Source: Pseudogymnoascus destructans
Taxonomy: Eukaryota; Ascomycota; Leotiomycetes; Thelebolales; Thelebolaceae
Length of the DNA: 64,000 nucleotides
Reading direction: 5' to 3'
Assembly: GCF_001641265.1 (NCBI RefSeq)
Contig: NW_020167523.1
Span: forward strand, 682,001-746,000
The stretch's first letter is position 1; the number at the start of each line of letters is the position of its first letter. The translations under genes were made by a program, and so were the position numbers. Below are positions 59,601 through 64,000 of the stretch, piece by piece. The notes beneath the pieces are model-generated. The model saw only the letters and a program-made list of their open reading frames with translations. It was not told the DNA's origin and ran no database searches.

Positions 59601-59713
59601 TAGCAGCTCAGGTCTTGGCAGTCTGGTCCTAAATAGGTTAGTATTATAAGTAAAATCCAACGTTGGAAAATGAAGTCGTAGATATATTATCAATTGTATA
59701 GTTATATATAATA

Positions 59714-60709
59714 ATGAATAACGCTTTTACCAACCCCTATTTGCAATATCAAGTGCCTATGGCACAGCCCTGGCCTACCCAACCACCACCTCACGAACTC
59801 TCAACTGATACCGCCAGCGAACCTTGGCTTGAATTGCCCCAAACCAGCGATGAAACTAGCGATTCCACTATCCTCGAAGACTCTCTAGCAGCTACAGCTC
59901 AAAGCGCTTTAGCTCAGAGTAGCCAGGCTGATGGCGTTATAACATCGAAAAGGGGGGGGGGGAAGGGGCTTACGAGAGACCAAAAGACAACGATTATCCG
60001 GCTTTGCGTCCAAAAAAGGGATATATATGGGGTTATTGCAGATAGATCCTTTTGGCGGCTTATAACTAAGGAGGCGGAACACTTGCTAGGTTTAACCCAT
60101 AACTCTATTGGAAGAGTTATTACCAGTCTTATTCGAGAGCGTCGGAGCGAAGTCTCATTACGGCCAGAAGGACGAAGTGGCGAAGAAGATCCTCCTTCTT
60201 CATATGACGATGCAGTTGACCAATGGATTAATATCGTTGATATACGGGCTAATAAGGAATCGATTCGAGATGCAGCAAAAGGGACAAAGGAAGCAGAAAC
60301 TGAAGCATCTATTGCATGGCGAACTGCTCAAACTACCCGGTTCTCACATCGAAATCTATCGAACTCAATAGAGTCTTCCATTCCGCCTTCTGAGTTAATC
60401 CCCTCTGAGTCTATCCTCTCTGATTCTCATATTTCTGAGTCCTCTACACCGTCAACTTCAGCTTCTCAACCAAGACGAAAGCGGAAACAGTGCACCGAAG
60501 ACCCCCCTCCACCCTCTCATAAAGATGCAATCCTCGAAATCGCTCAGAGTATCGCAAGGACTGCTGAGCTTTCAGCAAGCGCCGATGCTGCTGAGCGGTC
60601 AAATGCAAAAGCTATCGAGAGTGTTGAATTAAAACTCCAAGAACTACGTGCGGATGTGAGTCAAATACTACATCTATTACAACAGACGCATCAGAGTACA
60701 GATGGATAG
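59714..60709 (+). CDS. Harbinger accessory DNA-binding (Myb/HTH-like) protein
   Basis: 331 residues, uninterrupted. After a Pro/Ser-rich N-terminus there is a helical region GKGLTRDQKTTIIRLCVQKRDIYGV...FWRLITKEAEHLLGLTHNSIGRVITSLIRERR (about 78-145) that resembles the Myb/trihelix-like second protein of Harbinger elements. A basic RRKRKQ patch and a C-terminal coiled coil follow. In known systems this partner brings the transposase to the ends and into the nucleus. The G9 run near 59954 is a possible indel hotspot, though the frame is open as read. Confidence 0.75.
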   Translation: MNNAFTNPYLQYQVPMAQPWPTQPPPHELSTDTASEPWLELPQTSDETSDSTILEDSLAATAQSALAQSSQADGVITSKRGGGKGLTRDQKTTIIRLCVQKRDIYGVIADRSFWRLITKEAEHLLGLTHNSIGRVITSLIRERRSEVSLRPEGRSGEEDPPSSYDDAVDQWINIVDIRANKESIRDAAKGTKEAETEASIAWRTAQTTRFSHRNLSNSIESSIPPSELIPSESILSDSHISESSTPSTSASQPRRKRKQCTEDPPPPSHKDAILEIAQSIARTAELSASADAAERSNAKAIESVELKLQELRADVSQILHLLQQTHQSTDG

Positions 60710-60741
60710 AAAGGGATATAATAGATATACATGTATATAGT

Positions 60742-62964
60742 TTATAATGATAAATACTCTTCTATTAATGGTGGAGGCACTGCAAACCGTGATCCAGATG
60801 CTGATGTATGACGGAAGCATATAAAGCAATTTGATAATAGAACTGCAACAGGATAGTAAACCCCAACTGGCTGATATCCTGAACGGAGTGCCTTTCCAAA
60901 TGCTGTATATATCCATAGAACCTGCACTCCTCCAAACGCCTGTTCTACAGCAATCCGGACTGAAGAGAGGGCTCTATTCCAAGCCTTCCTTTCATCTGAA
61001 AGAAAGTGTCTACCCTGTGGGTGCGCCCATGGGCAAGCCATACCATAACCTGCTTGGTATGCAGGATCACCATATAGATATAATAGATTATGATCTTGCA
61101 TAACCTAGATGGTTGTTAGTATTGTAATATGATAATAGAATACTCTTACCTCTCGTATATGCTCCTCTACACCAGAGCGCCGCCACATCGGCCAATCTGT
61201 AATGTTGGGTGCACCAGATATGAGAATCTAGCCACCCAAGGAAGGGATGAATTTACTAAGACAACACACTGTCTTAGGAAACAGAGCCAAAGGGTTGTAG
61301 CTTAGACTATTCCACAATGCAGCAATCAGGTGTATGATGTGGTGAAGTGGTTTAGACAAGTTGCAACAAATGTTGAGTCTGAGAACTCAGGGGTAAGTCA
61401 GAGGTTAGCACCTCACTGACTTTTCAAAAACAGAGAATAACAAGATCAATGCTTGGAAGCTTGGAAAAGACGTAGAAGTATGTGCTAGTCGATTTACTGT
61501 ATTGCCTGCTTGCCCTTTCTTAAGGAAAGGGCAATCCTATTTATGCCAAAGGAGTGTAGTTCTCTCATTTTCCATGACTTTCCATGACTAACCAGGCTTG
61601 GTAAATGTATTAGAAATCAAGTGCGACCCACAACTAGCTTGCTAATCATGTAGTGAACGTAAGAGAATCCCATAGAACCATCTCTTGGGTTCCTAGCCTA
61701 TAGGAAGTGAAAAGGAGGTCCAAGGTCAGAGTACCTATAGACAAATTATGTCATAACTTAACCAATCTTGTGGGTAACTAAGGAGCGATGACGTGTAATG
61801 AATCATAGAGGGTTGTAGAAGCTTCTAGAGCTATCGTTCATGTTCCTAGGCCTCTAGTTGGTAGAGATATGCCATGTGGTAGTATTGGCCCATCCCCTTA
61901 AGGAGGAGATTTTCTTAATAACTTGTTCAATGAGTGTCCAAATGATATGCCGTGATGTATGTAGCATAAACAGATGTAGTAGAAGAGTTTGCAGCAATCG
62001 TTGAGTAGTATTGCTTCTGTTGTTGGTGTGATAAGCCAAGATATGTATGGTGACTTGTAGGTTTGAGGAGGAGATTTCTAAGTTTGCTCTTGAGTTTGAT
62101 AGCAAACTGAGTGCAACGAATGTCAGTATGACAGTTTGCTCTTGAGTTTGATAGCAAACTGAGTGCAACGAATGTCAGTATGACACAATCATTTACAGGA
62201 CCAGGCCACGGGCCTGTTAGTGATGATATTAAACCATCAGGAGTTACTACTGCTTGGTAGTTGATTCCATGAGCCCGTTTATGGCCTGAGAATACGAGCC
62301 GCTGAGCATCTTGCCCTTGCGGACGCTGGTGAGACCGAAAAGTACCATCGACAAAGCCCCAAACCCCATCTGCACCCCCCTACTCTCTCAATAGCCACTG
62401 CGAACTCTTTTAACTTCTCATATGTAAGTTGAGGGTGCCATTGAAGCATCCTTGAGTAAGACTGATGTAGGAAGAGTACTGTATCTGTAAATACAGTACT
62501 TAACCAGGCTATAGAGCGGCCAAATATATCAGCAAGTGATACCCACCGCCCTGGAAATGCAAGCCTAGCACATACAACGCAAAGCGCCATCCATGGCGCT
62601 GGCTGTACTCTACCGCTCCATGGCACGTTATGGAGCTGAAAGAGTATAGTAAGTTGGTGGGTCTCACTCATCGAGAACCTATTTACATAGTTACTAGTTA
62701 ATATAAATGAAAAGGGGCAAAGAAGAGGAGTGCTTACCGTAGTAGTTGCCGTGCTTGGACATCGTCCAAACTCTCAAATGAGATGCGCCGGCGTTGCTGA
62801 ATATGACGGCGATGATGATACTGACAACGCCGAGCCCATATTCGGTGCTCTTCTTCTTCGTCCTCTACTATACTTGCGAGGATGACAAGAAGACCCGACA
62901 ACGATATCATCCTCGTTCTCTGTCTCCGGCTTCGGCCTCGGGCTTGGCTCTGGCTTCCTGGCAT
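60742..62964 (-). pseudogene. PIF/Harbinger transposase interrupted by a solo LTR
   Basis: Suggested start is ATG 62964. Introns 62679-62737 (59 nt) and 61105-61149 (45 nt, GTAAGA...CTAAC...CTAG) fit. Catalytic parts: WGFVDGTF (first Asp, near 62355), LYGDPAY (second Asp, near 61075) and AVEQAFGGVQVLW (Glu, near 60950). The gypsy solo LTR lies between the first and second aspartates at GATTG. In addition, the G6 run near 62386 puts WGFVDGT out of frame with the upstream exon by one base. Both lesions inactivate it. Confidence 0.85.
61198..62185 (-). repeat. Solo LTR of the gypsy element, with 52-bp terminal duplication
   Basis: Bases 61198-62133 match the LTR at 4588-5523 over 936 bp with about five substitutions. 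The element-start end carries an extra tandem copy of 52 bp (62134-62185). Perfect CAATC duplications flank it (61193-61197 and 62186-62190). Internal element sequence is absent, so it arose by LTR-LTR recombination after insertion into the Harbinger transposase. Confidence 0.95.
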
Positions 62965-63493
62965 TATAATTATCACTTTTATAGGCGGAATCACAGGCGG
63001 ATCACCATATGTACCTATATACGATGACATCTCCAGCTTCAAATTATAGACCCGCTTGAATCGTTCCCATTCTGCTATACTAGACTTGGCAGCGGTCGCA
63101 AAAGGGTACATGTAGGCACTTCCACCTGCATATATATTTGTATGGTAATGGAAGTACCGCGATGTATCTTTTCCCGGCCGCCGCCACCTCTCCCCCCACC
63201 TGCCCAGTTCCAAAGCACTTACTGAAGTAGAAAAATTTATCAAAGGCCAGTATTCTACAGAGGGAACAAAGGGCTCTACGTCACGTGGGGTGTTACAAAG
63301 GGAACGCCGTGGGGGGTATGGCCGGAAGGGCAGAATTACATCTAAACTCCAGTTTCCGCAGCTCTCCCATTTCTCGTCAAAATGGCAAAGTCCAGCGTTG
63401 TAAAATGTGAACAATTCAAGCAGGTCCTCAAATTATCGTATATTACGCTATATACAGCAGCTAACTACTCTAGGCTAAAGCTACACCACATCG

Positions 63494-63523
63494 CAGCTGC
63501 TACACTCGCGAGTGTAGCAGCTG
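63494..63523. repeat. 30-bp perfect palindrome near the right end of the Harbinger-like element
   Basis: CAGCTGCTACACTCG followed immediately by its reverse complement; overlaps the inner edge of the terminal inverted repeat by two bases. Confidence 0.9.
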
Positions 63524-63539
63524 CTGAAGTGGCCTAGTG
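63522..63539 (-). repeat. Right terminal inverted repeat of Harbinger-like element
   Basis: Reverse complement of 59445-59462, 18 of 18 bases. Confidence 0.88.
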
Positions 63540-63667
63540 TGCAGTAAGTTGTGCCAGCCTCTACCTTAATCATCCTTTTGTCTAACACCGCTGCTCAAAC
63601 CGTCAGCGCGTTGACATTTATACTACTAGCTATGCTATAGTATGCTAGTAGCGGTACATGATAGAAC

Positions 63668-64000
63668 ATGGAGCGCAGAAAGTCCGCACGTAAGGTCACA
63701 TCCTATCATCGGTCCGCAATCCATGGGCTAACTAACCCGTGTCTTGACAGTTACACCCGAAAATTACACCCGAGCAATCATCTCGCTCTCCAGAAGATAT
63801 TCGAGCACCTCTGCCTTCCCGGGAAACAATTATGTCGACATTGGAGACTGGCTGCTACAAGACCGTAGTCTTCTCAACGCAACGAAAACGGAAGAAGATG
63901 CCACCCTTTTCGCTTCCAGGTCCGAACAGCCTCACGATCTAGTTGTGGTATACAACAGCGGGGAGAGGAAGTGGGATGTGCAACAATATAGTCAAGAGCA
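63668..64000 (+). CDS. 5' end of an unrecognised gene (runs off window)
   Basis: ATG 63668 opens a 22-nt exon (MERRKSA and one base), followed by a well-formed 61-nt intron (63690-63750, GTAAGG...GCTAACTAAC...TTGACAG) and an open frame to the window end (TPENYTRAIISLSRRYSS...). The spliced start has a basic, Ser-rich character that could be a mitochondrial presequence, but I recognise no family. The start lies only 128 bp from the Harbinger-like terminal repeat, so the transposon may affect its promoter. Reading straight through without splicing gives a stop at 63868. Confidence 0.5.

Larger units (their letters stand above)
59445..63539. mobile_element. PIF/Harbinger-like two-gene DNA transposon carrying a solo LTR
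   Basis: Perfect 18-bp terminal inverted repeats (CACTAGGCCACTTCAGCA at 59445-59462; its complement at 63522-63539) bound the element. Subterminal hairpins rich in GTGTAGCAGC occur at both ends. Inside are a plus-strand accessory gene and a minus-strand transposase arranged tail to tail (60709/60742). Without the 993-bp LTR insertion it would be about 3.1 kb. Flanks are CCT and TGC, so the expected 3-bp target duplication is not seen. Confidence 0.85.

Noticed and set aside
62734..63414. 226-codon minus-strand frame reaching upstream of the Harbinger transposase
   Set aside because: Only the part from about 62964 fits the transposase N-terminus; the upstream portion crosses likely leader sequence, so the shorter start was used.

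Overview
The window comes from a filamentous ascomycete (Pezizomycotina). The evidence is short introns (about 45-150 nt) with GTAAGT/GTGAGT donors and CTAAC/CTGAC branch sites, single-copy fungal housekeeping genes, an AflR-type Zn2Cys6 regulator, a fungal NACHT (NLR-like) gene, introns in tRNA genes and several classes of fungal transposon. Leotiomycetes is a guess that the sequence alone cannot prove.

Layout. (1) 1-14.6 kb is a repeat-rich block. A Ty3/gypsy element with a single gag-pol frame (minus strand, running off the left edge) sits in a decayed Fot1/pogo transposase. The end of that transposase and the 3' half of a NACHT-repeat gene then appear twice as direct 2.63-kb copies meeting at a single N (8830), probably an unmerged contig overlap. 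(2) 15.5-33.4 kb is a housekeeping core: VPS52, eIF5A, RRN7, ubiquitin-L40, GYP8, a DDB1/CPSF-A/Mms1-like propeller protein and eIF5B, all with intact frames once introns are removed. (3) 34.5-48.5 kb is an accessory block: a broken FAD monooxygenase, an intact AflR-like regulator, a frameshifted PEP-mutase/isocitrate-lyase family enzyme, an intact 14-TM-type MFS transporter and a frameshifted laccase. It looks like a small secondary-metabolism neighbourhood in decay. (4) 49.8-52.2 kb holds the Hsp110 chaperone SSE1, followed by tRNA-Asp and an array of ~91-bp tandem repeats. (5) 53.6-64 kb is a second transposon-rich block. A Myb/SANT-chromodomain gene is cut by an intact 2.2-kb pogo-type element. 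A LINE 3' relic and an intact HAD phosphatase follow. A two-gene PIF/Harbinger-like element is itself cut by a solo copy of the LTR seen at the left end. A new gene starts at the right edge.

Of most interest: the retroelement shows the signature of Tf1-type self-priming; the ubiquitin-L40 start codon exists only after splicing (A|TG plus a 7-nt microexon); the pogo insertion leaves an exact TA duplication and its removal restores a continuous host frame; and the solo LTR carries the same CAATC flank as the full-length copy 56 kb away. Frameshifts are concentrated in dispensable genes while the housekeeping genes are clean. This argues for real decay, except at the N junction, where assembly error is more likely.
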